Assembly: GCA_021397845.1 (NCBI GenBank)
Contig: CM038038.1
Coordinates: forward strand, 70,788,748-70,852,747
DNA from: Areca catechu
Taxonomy: Eukaryota > Streptophyta > Magnoliopsida > Arecales > Arecaceae
Direction: 5' to 3'
Length of the DNA stretch: 64,000 nucleotides
The position numbers were made by a program, and so were the translations under genes. The notes under the pieces were generated by a model that saw only the letters and a program-made list of their open reading frames with translations, had not been told where the DNA came from and did no database searches. Shown in pieces: positions 22,464-32,268 of this stretch (its first letter is position 1; every line of letters starts with the position of its first letter).

Positions 22464-24386
22464 ATGAGCACTAGATCAGGAGTTTCATATCACCCACCTC
22501 TTTCACAAATGTCTGAATCCATGGAAAATTTACAATCTCAAATAAAAGCCCTAGCTGATCAAATGGCCCAAATGGCTACTCACATAACTACCCAGATAAC
22601 TACCCAGATGACCCAGTTAACTCAGTCTCGTATTCAAACCAATGATAGAATTGACCATCTTGCCAATAGGTTTGATCAGTTAAAAGTCCGGGTAGGGACC
22701 CCAGAAAAAAACCATGGGTCACAGTCTGAGCCAGATCCTGATTCCCCTCAACCTAGGAGGACCCCAAACCCTGATCTATACCATGAGGTCGAACCTAGGA
22801 GAGCGCCTTATCCTGACCCGTACTACAATCCTCAACCTAGGAGGACCCCAAACCCTGATCCATACCTTGAGGCTGAACCTAGGAGAGCCCATCATCATGA
22901 CCCAATCCCTAAGGTTAGTCCTAGAAGACCCAATCAAGATTTTATAGACCAGGAAGATAGATCCTATTTACCCTCTCCCTATAAGCCTAGTATACCTACA
23001 ACCTATAGATCTTATGACTCCAAATCCTATGAACCTAGAACCTATGAATCCATAACCTATGAACCTAGATCCTATGACTCTAGTTCCCATGATCATAGAT
23101 CCTATGCACCCACACCCTATGAGCCTAGTAGACCCAACACCCAATATTCTGATCTATATAAGGAGTCCAACCCTAGGAGGACCCAATATTCTGACCCATA
23201 TAGGGAGTCCAACCCTAGGAAAACCCAGTATTCTAACCCATATAGGGAGTCCAATCCTAGGAGGACCCAATATCCTGACCCATATAGAGAGCCCAACCTT
23301 AGGAGGACCCCATACCTTGATCCATCCTTAGAACCTGATCATAGAGCTGACCCAAAATCCTATGACCCCAGATCCTATAATCCCATGACCCATAGATCTG
23401 CACCCTTGTCCTATGAGCCTAGAGAACCCATAACCCCTAAGTATCAGCCTAGTACTAGTCATGCTTCCCCTAGTCAACTTGAACCCCATAGGATTAGTAT
23501 CCCTAAATATGAACCCAATAGTGAGCCACTACCTCTTATACAACCTGAACCTACTAGGAGTAGTACCCATAATCAGAGACCAGAACCTAACCAATTTCCT
23601 GCTAGCCGACCTTCTCCAACCATTCTTGAGATTCGCAAGGCTTACATTAATATGGAAGTGCATGAAGCTGATGTGAGCCTAGTGGATGAGTATGAGGGAG
23701 AAGAGGAGACACCTTTAGATGACCTAGAATTAGCTGACCCAGTAGATACCCAGGTAGAAACCAACCCAGAGCTAATTGACCTTGACCACATCCAACCTAA
23801 AGCTATAGTGGAAGAACAAATAGTGGAAGAGAACCTAGGTATTGCTGCTAGAACCTTACCTGAGGAAACCATAGAGGAGAGCCAAATTATAGAGTCTAGT
23901 CCTAAAATACAAGAACCAGAAGAATTTATTAAGGACCTTATCTCTTTGAATCAATACCTTCAAGATGAGTCCCCTCCTATAGTTCCCATTAAGGACCTCT
24001 TCCCCGAAATTGGGGACCCATCCTTCCATTATGCAAACCCTGTAGATATAGCTCAACCTCGTAAGGTTAACCTCATTAGTATAGGATTAGTTCCTGACAC
24101 CCCATCTTTTATCCTACTTTATCCAACTAACCATGAACCTTTTTCTTTACCTTACCAAACTAATTCTAAACCCACTTCCTATTTTCTGCCCTTTCCTGAC
24201 ACCTCCAGCATTTCTAGGATTATTATATTACATTTAGCTAAGATTAGCATATTGCATGCATTCATCATGCATGTTAGGTTTGCATCTTACTTCTGGCATA
24301 CTCTTTGGAATTTGCTAGGAGTTCACTGTAAATTTTCATGTGCATGTCAAGCTAGGATCAAACCTAGAGAACCTATAATCTATTAG
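22464..24386 (+). CDS. G2 gag-like protein, intact (640 aa)
   Basis: The start MSTRSGVSYHPP is shared with G1, which supports this ATG. Residues about 15-75 form a probable coiled coil (MENLQSQIKALADQMAQ, then Thr/Gln-rich). Residues about 85-330 are low-complexity repeats rich in Arg, Pro, Tyr and Asp (PRRTPNPD, SYEPRTYE, ESNPRRTQYSDPYR). About 390-530 is acidic (Glu/Asp-rich). About 590-625 is hydrophobic with several His and Trp and could be membrane-associated or a folded core. No CCHC knuckle or protease motif is visible. The N-terminus resembles gag of plant gypsy elements; the rest I do not recognise. An intact frame in a pol-less element suggests a recent origin or a use for the protein, which is inference. 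Confidence 0.82.
   Translation: MSTRSGVSYHPPLSQMSESMENLQSQIKALADQMAQMATHITTQITTQMTQLTQSRIQTNDRIDHLANRFDQLKVRVGTPEKNHGSQSEPDPDSPQPRRTPNPDLYHEVEPRRAPYPDPYYNPQPRRTPNPDPYLEAEPRRAHHHDPIPKVSPRRPNQDFIDQEDRSYLPSPYKPSIPTTYRSYDSKSYEPRTYESITYEPRSYDSSSHDHRSYAPTPYEPSRPNTQYSDLYKESNPRRTQYSDPYRESNPRKTQYSNPYRESNPRRTQYPDPYREPNLRRTPYLDPSLEPDHRADPKSYDPRSYNPMTHRSAPLSYEPREPITPKYQPSTSHASPSQLEPHRISIPKYEPNSEPLPLIQPEPTRSSTHNQRPEPNQFPASRPSPTILEIRKAYINMEVHEADVSLVDEYEGEEETPLDDLELADPVDTQVETNPELIDLDHIQPKAIVEEQIVEENLGIAARTLPEETIEESQIIESSPKIQEPEEFIKDLISLNQYLQDESPPIVPIKDLFPEIGDPSFHYANPVDIAQPRKVNLISIGLVPDTPSFILLYPTNHEPFSLPYQTNSKPTSYFLPFPDTSSISRIIILHLAKISILHAFIMHVRFASYFWHTLWNLLGVHCKFSCACQARIKPREPIIY
22740..23330 (+). repeat. 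Two coding repeat blocks in the G2 gag-like ORF
   Basis: Block one (about 22740-22900) has 15-codon PRRTPNPDPYxxE units. Block two (about 23145-23325) has four to five 13-codon units of ESNPRRTQYSDPYR. Block two is deleted in G1 and block one is longer there, so the two copies expanded different parts. All visible changes in G2 keep the frame. Confidence 0.85.
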
Positions 24387-24539
24387 GTTTAGATCCAAAG
24401 AGTTTAATAAAATTTTCTTCGATAGGAATGCATAGTCGAATCTGTTAGGTGTCAGTATGAGTCCTTTGCATCATTTGTTAGAAGTCTGCATGTGCCTAGC
24501 ATGTTCACCACCCGCACTAATCTTAAAACAACTGGCTAA

Positions 24540-25107
24540 TTCACGAAGAAGGGTCAAAGAATTTGATGTAGTGGATTCTATCTTAGTTAGGCTTAGGCCT
24601 AAAAGAAGTTTCATGCTCGCAGAGCCGGACCTTTTAAAGTGATAGAGAAGGTTGGATCAAATGCCTAGGTGTTAGACTTGCCTTCGGATTTGGGCATTAG
24701 TTCTACCTTCAATATTACAGACCTGGTTGAGTATAGGGAACCGGCAGCGATACCTAGTAAGGCCTTTGGACCTATTCCTTTTCATTGTGAGTGACCCTAA
24801 CCCAGAGTGTCCACTAACAAATTGGCCTGAGAGAGGAGAACGGATCGAGCGTATCCTGGACGATCAAGCCATCACGACCCGGGGCCGTGACTATCAATGC
24901 TTCCTGATCCGATGGCAAGGCCAACCAGAGTCGGACGATTCATGGATTTCTCGAGAGGACTTGCAACGCCTCAACCCAGACCTTCTCGAGAGATATGTGA
25001 GCCAATCTGATCTTCACTCGACAGGGTCGAGTTACTCCCATCCCGGGAGAATTGGTGCGGACACCAAAGGCACCAGAATAAGGCAGAGGCTTCTCAACCC
25101 TCTGTGA
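24540..25107 (+). pseudogene. G2 integrase C-terminus and chromodomain remnant
   Basis: 24540-24642 encodes RRRVKEFDVVD and LVRLRPKRS, the beginning of the gypsy integrase C-terminal module, ending in a stop. After frameshifts the module resumes (FNITDLV near 24712). A chromodomain follows at about 24835-25000 with RIERILDDQ, YQCFLIRWQG and DDSWISREDL. No ATG of its own is convincing, and the frame entering it is broken. It reads through the purine tract and stops at 25107, inside the 3' LTR, as in G1. Confidence 0.8.
25045..25051 (+). promoter_or_regulatory. G2 polypurine tract
   Basis: GGGAGAA one base before the 3' LTR, identical to that in G1. Confidence 0.72.
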
Positions 25108-26507
25108 ATTGATCAATAATTTTTGAGTCCATCTGTAATAAGGGCTTAGCCCATCTGAGTCCTTTTTTTAGTTGTTGTTTGAGTCTTTTGAGTTGTTATT
25201 TCAGTTCTGTACTAGTCAGCTATGTTGAGCTAGATCAGTCCAATGCTAGTCAGCTCATGTTGAGCTTATTTTATTTTTTTGAGTCCTGTCCAAGCATACT
25301 GAAGACTCAAGACTATATCATACAAGTTAAGACCAAGTCCAACTAGATTGAAGACATGGAAGTATAGCACAAGTCCAACCCAGCTTGAAGATTTGAAGAC
25401 CCCAGGAGGAAAATTCAGAAAATCCTGATTTCTTGCAGATGCCCTCCAGATGCCTAGATTCCCTTCCAGATGCCAAAGTATATTCATAGATAAGGGCATC
25501 CATGATTCCAGAGGTCCATCTGCATCCTAGCCCAAAGAAATCAAGCCCAGGTGCCAAGCCCAAGCCCCTAAGAAGCAAGATACCAGGGAATATTCCTGCT
25601 ACCTGGCTACTAGGCCACCCCAGCTTCCAGAGGCTCAAACCCATGCACCCGAGCCCCTTTGGGCCAGCCTTTTGCTTCTCCTAGAAGTCCAACACGCCCC
25701 CCTAGGCATCCTTGGAGTCTTGACCAAGTCCAGAAAATTTTTAGGGATTTTTCTACCTAATATTTCCTTATTTTCTAGCTAGGGTTTGAGAGGGAAAAGG
25801 ATTCTAATGTAAAGACTTATGTACCCTTACTTGGAGCCCAAGGTTAAGGGTCTATTTAAGGGACCGTAGCCTCTTGTATGAAGGGAGAATTTTGATGAAT
25901 GAAAACCTTGAGTTCTTCTATTGAGTTGTGTGATACCCTGCTGTGTGCATAAAGGGGTTTGCGAGAGTTCTTCTTCCCAGTGCTGCAATCATCTTCCTGC
26001 TGCCAACAAGCATCTCAGATCCCTGGATGCCCACTCCAAAAGATGCCTTCCCTTGCTATTTTTCCTTTGTTTTCTTGTTCCTTTGTGAGTTTTCTAACCC
26101 CTGACAGGTCGTTTGCAGGTCTCCGAGTTCCTACGAATCCAACGACTCCAGCCAAGCCTCAATCGGATCATCGAGCAGAAAGCCAGGTATCCGCGGGTCT
26201 TTGGCTCGATTTTCCAGGCTGCATCCGTCGAGGAATGAGAGACCCCTTCGCTGCGATCTTCATAGATGTTGTCAGGTACACCCCTCTACCTCCAGTAGTT
26301 TTATTGTAGGAGAACTTGCCCTAACCGAGGCTTCTCAGCCCCGGCGGTCCTTCTTTGCTACTTTTCTAGGTCCTAATCTGCATGCTGATCTTCAAAAATT
26401 CATACAAAATTCCCTACAAATAATTTTGATCTGAAATTCGGGAATTAATAACCTAACTCAACATGTAAAATATAAAAAAAAATAGGATGCATATTAGTTC
26501 CCCATCA
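25053..26507 (+). repeat. G2 3' LTR (1455 bp)
   Basis: Nearly identical to 20129-21586, with the same TGGTGCGG start and CCCCATCA end. It is followed by the GTATC duplication and the continuation of the Sire-I LTR. Confidence 0.93.
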
Positions 26508-26512
26508 GTATC
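26508..26512. repeat. Target site duplication of G2 (right)
   Basis: GTATC, matching 20124-20128. Confidence 0.92.
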
Positions 26513-27646
26513 GACTCATGATTAGCCAAGTGTCGACTCAAGGTCCGAGATCAAACAGAAGACAGAACGAGCAGATTTCAAGAGTTTGGTCAAGTTTCGA
26601 TTCATGGATTGAAGTATCGACTCAAGGCATCGACTCACTAGATGAAGTGTCGACACACCAGTGCATTTCAGAGAGCTTCAAAAAATATTTTTGACCTAAT
26701 ATCGATTCATGGAACTAAAGTGTCGACTCAAGGTATCGACTCATGGAACTGAAGTGTCGTCACTTGAAGTAACGACTAGTTTTTTCTGAAGCATGGAACT
26801 TCCTAAATTTATTTCTAACGGCTAGTTTTTCCTCTCCAACGTTCATAAACAGATTTTTAAGATTTGGAGGGTTATTTAAACAACACCAAACTTAAGGAGA
26901 AATAATTCTTTGGATTGATTGATAAATTTTTTGAAGATCCAATTGAATATTCTTGAAGATTCATATTTTGAGAGAGTTGAGGCTTCAAGCATTCAAGTTC
27001 AAAGAGAGCATTCCAAGCCCACATCTTCAAGCATCATTAAAAGGCTTCAACAACATGGAGACAAGCTTCTTCAATATCATCAAAGAGCTTCAAAGAGATA
27101 TTTGCTTTTATTTAGAAAGCTTTTATTTTGCATTCTCTTACTTGTGCTTAATTTGTTTTATTAAGGTTGTTGGTGAGCCTTTGTGAAAAACCAACTTGAA
27201 GTTGTTGGTTAGCCATTATATAAAAACCAACAAGGTTGTTGGTGAGCCCGTAAAACTAACTAGGTTGTTGGTCAGCCCAGAAAATCAAAGGGGTTTTGAC
27301 TTATGAGCCCGGTGAAAACAAGTTGGATTTTGATTAGTGAGCCTGAAAAACTAATCGGCTGTAATCTTGGTTGATTATAGTGGAATATCCAAGGAAAAGC
27401 TTGGAAAGTGGATGTAGGTGCCTGGTTTGCATCGAACCACTATATATCTTGGTATTTGTGATTGCTTGCTCTTCTTTATTATTTTCTTTGATTTACTCTT
27501 CATTTACATTACAATTCTACTGCATATCATTATTGAGCACAATCACTTTGTTACATAAGAACTTTAGTTCAGCACATACTTGCTTAAGTTTAAAATTTTA
27601 AGAAACCCAATTCACCCCTCCTCTTGGGTTGCTACACTGGGTAATA

Positions 27647-28364
27647 GATATGCTAGCCATCATTTCTTTTCTTTAAGTGTTAGGTATATACCTATAACTT
27701 GGTTCCCGGCAACCCTCTAGGTAAGAAGACTAAGGGAAAAAAAGTTGAGCAAGGGCTTAGCAAGGAGACAATGAGAAGAACAAGGGGAGACAAGGGAGAT
27801 GGATCAAAGAGCCTGCTCTTCTCAAGAGCCACCACCTTTCACCACAAAGGGATCCTCTTCTTGCCTCCCATCAATGCACACCCTGAGTTCCCTAGATCGA
27901 GTCTTCAACAACTCATCACCTGAGTGAGATCCCATGGACCGTTGACACATACACTTTTTATTTCACCTTGAAGTACTCCGACCCCCCACAACTCCATTCC
28001 TCCATCTGCCATCCTAGGAGAAGCGAGACCCAAGTGTATTGAGATCCCCTTCTTCTATAGATTCCATTCCATCTCTTTTTCTTCCACTTCATCAGCTCCT
28101 TTTCTATTCTTACTCTAAAGCTAGAGGGGACTCCAAGCCTCCTCTATTTGCCTTTCTAGAAGACTGACTTAGGAATCAAAGGATCTACCACCGGGAATCC
28201 ACTCCTGGTGCATTGAACTTTCAGGTTTTCTCTATCTTGTAGGACCGACTCTTGATGATACGATCCTGTAAGGCCTCCTCAGCTCCACGTCAACTCATCC
28301 GCTCCCGCTCTAGCCCCATTCGAGCCAAGCCCAACTCAGCACCCCCTTCGGGAGATTCGCAACA
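27647..28364 (+). repeat. Tat-like element, partial 5' LTR
   Basis: This stretch between the Sire-I LTR end and the primer site has no motif of a gene. It is C-rich toward the right and ends GCAACA three bases before the primer site. The left end is lost at the Sire-I border and the 3' LTR is not in the window, so the assignment rests on position. Confidence 0.5.
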
Positions 28365-28367
28365 TAT

Positions 28368-28380
28368 TGGTGCTAGAGAA
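28368..28380 (+). promoter_or_regulatory. Tat-like element, primer binding site (not tRNA-iMet)
   Basis: TGGTGCTAGAGAA after an LTR-like end, followed by AGGGCAAGC, resembles the TTGGCGC-type primer sites of Tat-group elements rather than the TGGTATCAGAGC used by the other elements here. The tRNA cannot be named from this degenerate copy. Confidence 0.5.
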
Positions 28381-28454
28381 AGGGCAAGCATATCCAAAAA
28401 CTTCACTAAGAATTGGAGTTTACCTCTAGTACCACTCTGCCCTTGGCTTGCACC

Positions 28455-30105
28455 ATGGCAAAGGGAAAGAGGATTGTTATGTCCACCCCTACCTAGGCAT
28501 TAGTGGCCTTGGCCACCCCTTCTTCGCTTTCATTGGAAGGAGAAGCGGGGCATTCAACTGCTCCAACCGTCACTATCGAGCAGTTCCAACAACTCTTCTA
28601 CCAAGTTCAGGCATTGACAAACTTGGTACAAAGTCCTTAGTAGCCCCTGCCTAAGCTTGAGATGGAGCCCACCCACCATCTACATACCTCATGCCCGCCT
28701 TCCCCCAGAGCCTGGGGTGCAGGCCAGGACTGGGGTTGCCCCATCCACTGAGCTAGGCATCCCTCGAGATAGGCAGTTATTCAGGTGAGTGAGGCATGCT
28801 CCCCTCCGAGCCTTGCATTAACTTGCCATGCTCGGAGTCACCCCTTCTACTGGGAGCCAAGCGAGGTGTGCCTATCTAACTCTTTTATTTTTGTTTCCTC
28901 CTCCTCCACACAGGATGCTTTATTGGAGGAGTCTTCAAGCCCTCACCCTGCTTGGTGATCTAGGCAGCAAGGCGAGCTGGCCTGCAAGCTCTAGGAGGTA
29001 AACAGCTACCTAAGAGAGTTTTGCTAGCACAATCTTGCTTTGGGTGGCAAGCCTCGATTCATAGTTCGCCCCCCATTCTCCTATAAGATTATGGAAGAAT
29101 CAATGCCCCACTACTTCAAGGCCCTGTCATGAAGGCTTATGATGGCACCTCTGATCTGTTCAACTACTTGGAGAGCTTCAGGTTCCTCATGCTCCTCCAA
29201 GGAACGTTGGATGCCCTCATGTGCAAGACCTTCCCTGCTACCTTTAGGAAAGTAGTGAGATTCTGGTATACTCAGCTTCAGTCGGGGTTGATTCTATCAT
29301 TTAAGAAGTTTGGCCAGAATTTCATAGCACAATTCTAGAGTAGCCAGAGGCTATATCAAGGCTTTGATTTTCTTTTCTTAGTTCAATAAGAAGAAGGTGA
29401 GTCCCTTCATCACTACATGGATCACTTCAAAATGACCATGCTAGAGGTTCATGGCCTTTAACCCTTTATCGCCACATCTGTCTTGAAGAGAGGGCTACGT
29501 GGAGGTAATTTCTACCTCTCTCTCTTCAAGAGATTTCCTCGAAGCCTTCCTGAACTTTTGGCCCAAGCAAAAAAGTATATCAATACTGAAAAAGGCATGG
29601 TAAAGAAGCGGATAGAGAGGAGGGATCGGAGATGTCCTTGAGAGGACCACTCCTATCCAGCTCTTCCCCAGTATCAGTAGAAAAAGAAGCAGGACAAGGA
29701 GTTCCGCCATGGCTGGAAGCCCTAGACTACCCTACCGGGAGGACTTTACTCTCTTGAATGCTTCCCAGGGATAGACCTTGATGGAAATCAAAGATTAAGA
29801 CTTTGTCCGGTGGTCGGAAAAGATGAATAAAAAAGCCCAAAAGGGTCTTAAGAAATGCTATCAATTTTACTAGAACTACGGGCATGATACTGAAGACTGC
29901 ATTTTTCTAATGAAAGAGATTGAGTCACTGATTCAACGGGGCTACCTGCATAGCTACATTGGTTAGCCCCATGCTTTGGAGGTCACTAGTTAGGAGCTCC
30001 AACCAGTGACCGAGCACTCTATGAAGAATGGAATCCATATTGGGACAATTTATGGTGGACTGGTCATTAGAGGGCATGCTCCTCTAAGCGACAAGTGTAC
30101 ACTAA
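28455..30105 (+). pseudogene. Tat-like gag, many stops
   Basis: The ATG at 28455 gives MAKGKRIVMSTPT, then a Gln-rich segment (TIEQFQQLFYQVQAL). After an intron-like interval (28785-28913) the frame resumes with ALLEE and, near 29060, PPFSYKIMEESMP. The capsid core MKAYDGTSDLFNYLESF...MLLQGT..ALMCKTFPAT starts at 29129 and is typical of Tat-group gag. A knuckle-like segment (NYGHDTEDC) is at about 29875-29902, followed by IQRGYL. Most in-frame stops are TAG or TGA at places where relatives have Gln or Arg. Confidence 0.78.
28785..28913 (+). other. Intron-like segment within the Tat-like gag
   Basis: The left border reads TTCAG|GTGAGTG, a near-perfect plant donor. The right border has a long pyrimidine run (TTGTTTCCTCCTCCTCC) and ends ACACAG|GATGC. 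The 129 bases between carry no gag-like coding, while gag-like sequence stands on both sides, with phase 0 joining possible if one TAG is read as decayed. Splicing is known in Ogre elements but at another place; this is inference from sequence only. Confidence 0.45.
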
Positions 30106-30109
30106 GGTA

Positions 30110-30466
30110 GCCCAAGTGAAAATCTCCCAACCCAAGCACCAAAGGGCTAGAGAGCCTATCACCTTTGCTGTTGATGACACTGATGGAGTTCTATTCCCGT
30201 ATGATGATCCTATGGTTGTTTCCCTTGCTATTTCCAACTATGATGTAAAGAGAATCCGATTGGATAATGGAAGATCCATAGATATCTTGTTTTACAATGC
30301 CTTTTCTTGGATGGGATTGCCCAACAATTGTCTCCGAAGGATGAACACTCCCTTGATTGGCTTTTTTAGGGATGTTATTCCCATTGAAGATATGACACTA
30401 CCTGTGATAGTCAGCCGTACCTCGAGATAGGCCACGGGCCTCCTAGACTTCCTAGTATTTAAGATC
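30110..30466 (+). pseudogene. Tat-like protease, first part (split by Sire-J)
   Basis: The segment ITFAVDDTDGVLFPYDDP...VVSLAI followed by IRLDNGRSIDILFYNAF is the aspartic protease region of Tat-group elements; the catalytic triplet is DNG. MTLPVIVSRTS corresponds to the following strand. The reading stops at 30428 and the region is cut at 30466/30472 by Sire-J; the continuation starts at 33641 with GRPGLNALWAVVSTYHLLMKF in another frame. Confidence 0.8.
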
Positions 30467-30471
30467 CCAGC
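30467..30471. repeat. Target site duplication of Sire-J (left)
   Basis: CCAGC here and CCAGC at 33636-33640 flank Sire-J exactly. Confidence 0.92.
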
Positions 30472-31939
30472 TGTTGTCCAATGATGAAGCAACCTAAGAG
30501 GGGGGGTAAATTAGATTTTAAAAACTTTTTGCAATTATGTGCCAATTCAAAATAAGTGTTTGTGAGCAATGATAGTATGCAGCAGAAATAATAATGTAAA
30601 TGCAAGAGTAAAAGAAATCACAAATACAACAAGTTTATAGTGGTTCGGTGCACTCCAAGGTACCTACATCCACTCTCCAAGTTTTTCTTAGGAATTTCAC
30701 TATAATCAATCAAGATTATAGCCAATTAGTTTTCTAGGTTCACTAATCAAAACCTAGCTTATTTTCTCGGGATCACAAGTCAAAATCCCTTGGTTTTCTG
30801 GGTTGACCAAAAACCCCTTGGTTTTTCGGGCTGACTAAAAATCTAACTTGTTTTCATTGGGCTTACAAGTCAAAACCCTTTGATTTTTCAGGCTAACCAA
30901 AAACCCCTTGATTTTTCGGGCTGACCAAAAACCCAACTTGTTTTCATCGGGCTCACATGTCAAAACCCTTGTTGGTTTTGTCAGTTAGACTCACCAACAA
31001 CCTTCTTGGTTTTTATCACATAGGCTAACCAAAAATCTAGATGGTTTTCACAAGGCTCACCAGCAACCTAGATACTAGTTTTAATTCTATTAAAACTAGT
31101 AAGCAATACAAGTACAAGTATAATAATAAAAATATAAAAGCTTTCTAACAAAAAGCAGATGTTTCGTTGGGACACTCGATTGATATTGTTGAGCTTGTCT
31201 TCATGTTGTTGTTGAAGCTTCAAAGAATGCTTGAAGATGAGGACTTGGAAGCTTCTTCTCACTTTTCAATCCTTGGAGGCTAACTCTCAACATTTTAAAT
31301 CCTTAAAGGATTTTCAATTGGATCTTTAAAGGATTCTCTCAATCAATCCATTTCTCTTTTTTTCCTTGAGCTTGGTGGTGTTTAAATAGCCCTCCAAACC
31401 TAGATTGACCGTTTATGACCATTGGAGGAGAAAATCTAGCTGTTTGAGCTAATAAGTTGGAAAAGTTCTGTGCTTTAGAAAAACTAGCCGTTACAGTATA
31501 AGTGTCGACACTTCATTTTCATGAGTCGATATCTTGAGTCGACACTTGATTTCTTGAGTCGACACTTGATTTTCATGAGTCGACACTTATTAAAAAAAGT
31601 CTTCTAAAACTTTCTGGAATGCACTTGTGAGTCGACACTTCATCTGATGAGTTGACACCTCGAGTCGACACTTCAACTCGTGAGTCGTTACTTGACCAAA
31701 CTCCTGAAATCTTCTCGTTCTGTCTTCTATTTGATCTAGGGTCTTGAGTTGACATTTCACTATTCATGAGTCGACACTTGTGTTGACCCTTGGATTTTAT
31801 GAATCGACACTTGGCTATACTAGTATTGAACTTATCTAAATTCAAATCTTGAGTACCTGTAACTGATTAACACACTTAACACATAATTAGTACTCAAATA
31901 TACTTAAGTATTTTGTCATAATTAAAACCAGAGTCAACA
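30472..31939 (-). repeat. Sire-J 3' LTR (1468 bp)
   Basis: On the plus strand it starts TGTTGTCCAATGATGAAGC and ends CAGAGTCAACA. It has the AACCTAAGAGGGGGGG motif, the AACCAAAAACC...GGTTTT block (30730-31070) and the GAGTCGACACTT repeats (31500-31800). Confidence 0.92.
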
Positions 31940-32268
31940 ATCTCTCCTTTTTTGATAATGATAAAACTTTTAAGTATATAAACAAGGTAAGCTCAAAAAT
32001 AAATATAACATGCTCCAAAACATTAATAATAAGCATAGAGCAATATAGCAATGAAAAACATTGAGCTCCCCCTCAAAATATGATCCAAAAATAATTTTTT
32101 AAAAGCTCCCCCTCAACATATGCTTTGTAAATACTTTTCAAAAATTTTTCAAAAATTTCAAACTTTCAAACTTGGGCTGCCATGATCTTTAACTCAAAAT
32201 CACTGGATTTCTTCGCTGAGTACCAAATTTTGATACCATGGCACAGAGTACCGGGATCTGATACCAAT
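31940..32268 (-). other. Sire-J internal remnant
   Basis: From right to left it holds the primer site (GATCTGATACCA at 32255-32266, one mismatch to the iMet complement), the gag 5' edge (CATGATCTTTAACTCAAAATC, as at 58085 in Sire-E), two AGCTCCCCCTCAA runs, and the purine tract (reverse of ATCTCTCCTTTTTTGATAATG) at 31940. There is no open frame of note. Confidence 0.85.

Larger units (their letters stand above)
20129..26507 (+). mobile_element. G2: complete pol-less gypsy-type element with chromodomain
   Basis: This 6379-bp element has full LTRs (1458 and 1455 bp), a tRNA-iMet primer site, an open 640-codon gag-like frame, a chromodomain remnant and a purine tract, bounded by a perfect GTATC duplication. 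By eye the first 480 bases of its LTRs differ at about 10 positions (roughly 2 percent), so the insertion is fairly young. It has no protease, RT, RNase H or integrase core. G1 has the same layout, so the deletion of pol predates both and the family has spread in this form. Confidence 0.93.
18877..27646 (+). mobile_element. Sire-I: 3' region and LTR of a Sire-E-like element (forward)
   Basis: The visible parts are internal 3' UTR (18877-19792), a purine tract and an LTR (19793-27646) that is split by G2. The internal part matches the 3' UTR of Sire-E in reverse (about 55290-56450), for example GCTTTGAAAATTATTTTAA and TTAGAATCAA. Sire-I is therefore a second member of the gag-only Sire-E family, on the opposite strand. 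Its 5' part is not in the window. Confidence 0.75.
19793..27646 (+). repeat. Sire-I LTR, split by G2
   Basis: The LTR parts are 19793-20128 and 26508-27646, together about 1.5 kb. It begins TGTTGACTCAGG and ends CTGGGTAATA instead of GGGCAACA. The first part and 26508-26770 carry the TCGACTCA/GTGTCGACTC repeats. 27160-27350 holds four or five GTTGGTGAGCC...AAAACCAA units. The flanking sequence at G2 joins cleanly when G2 and one GTATC are removed. Confidence 0.85.

Noticed and set aside
29495..29710. 71-codon minus-strand frame rich in Leu
   Set aside because: Antisense to the Tat-like gag; no independent support.
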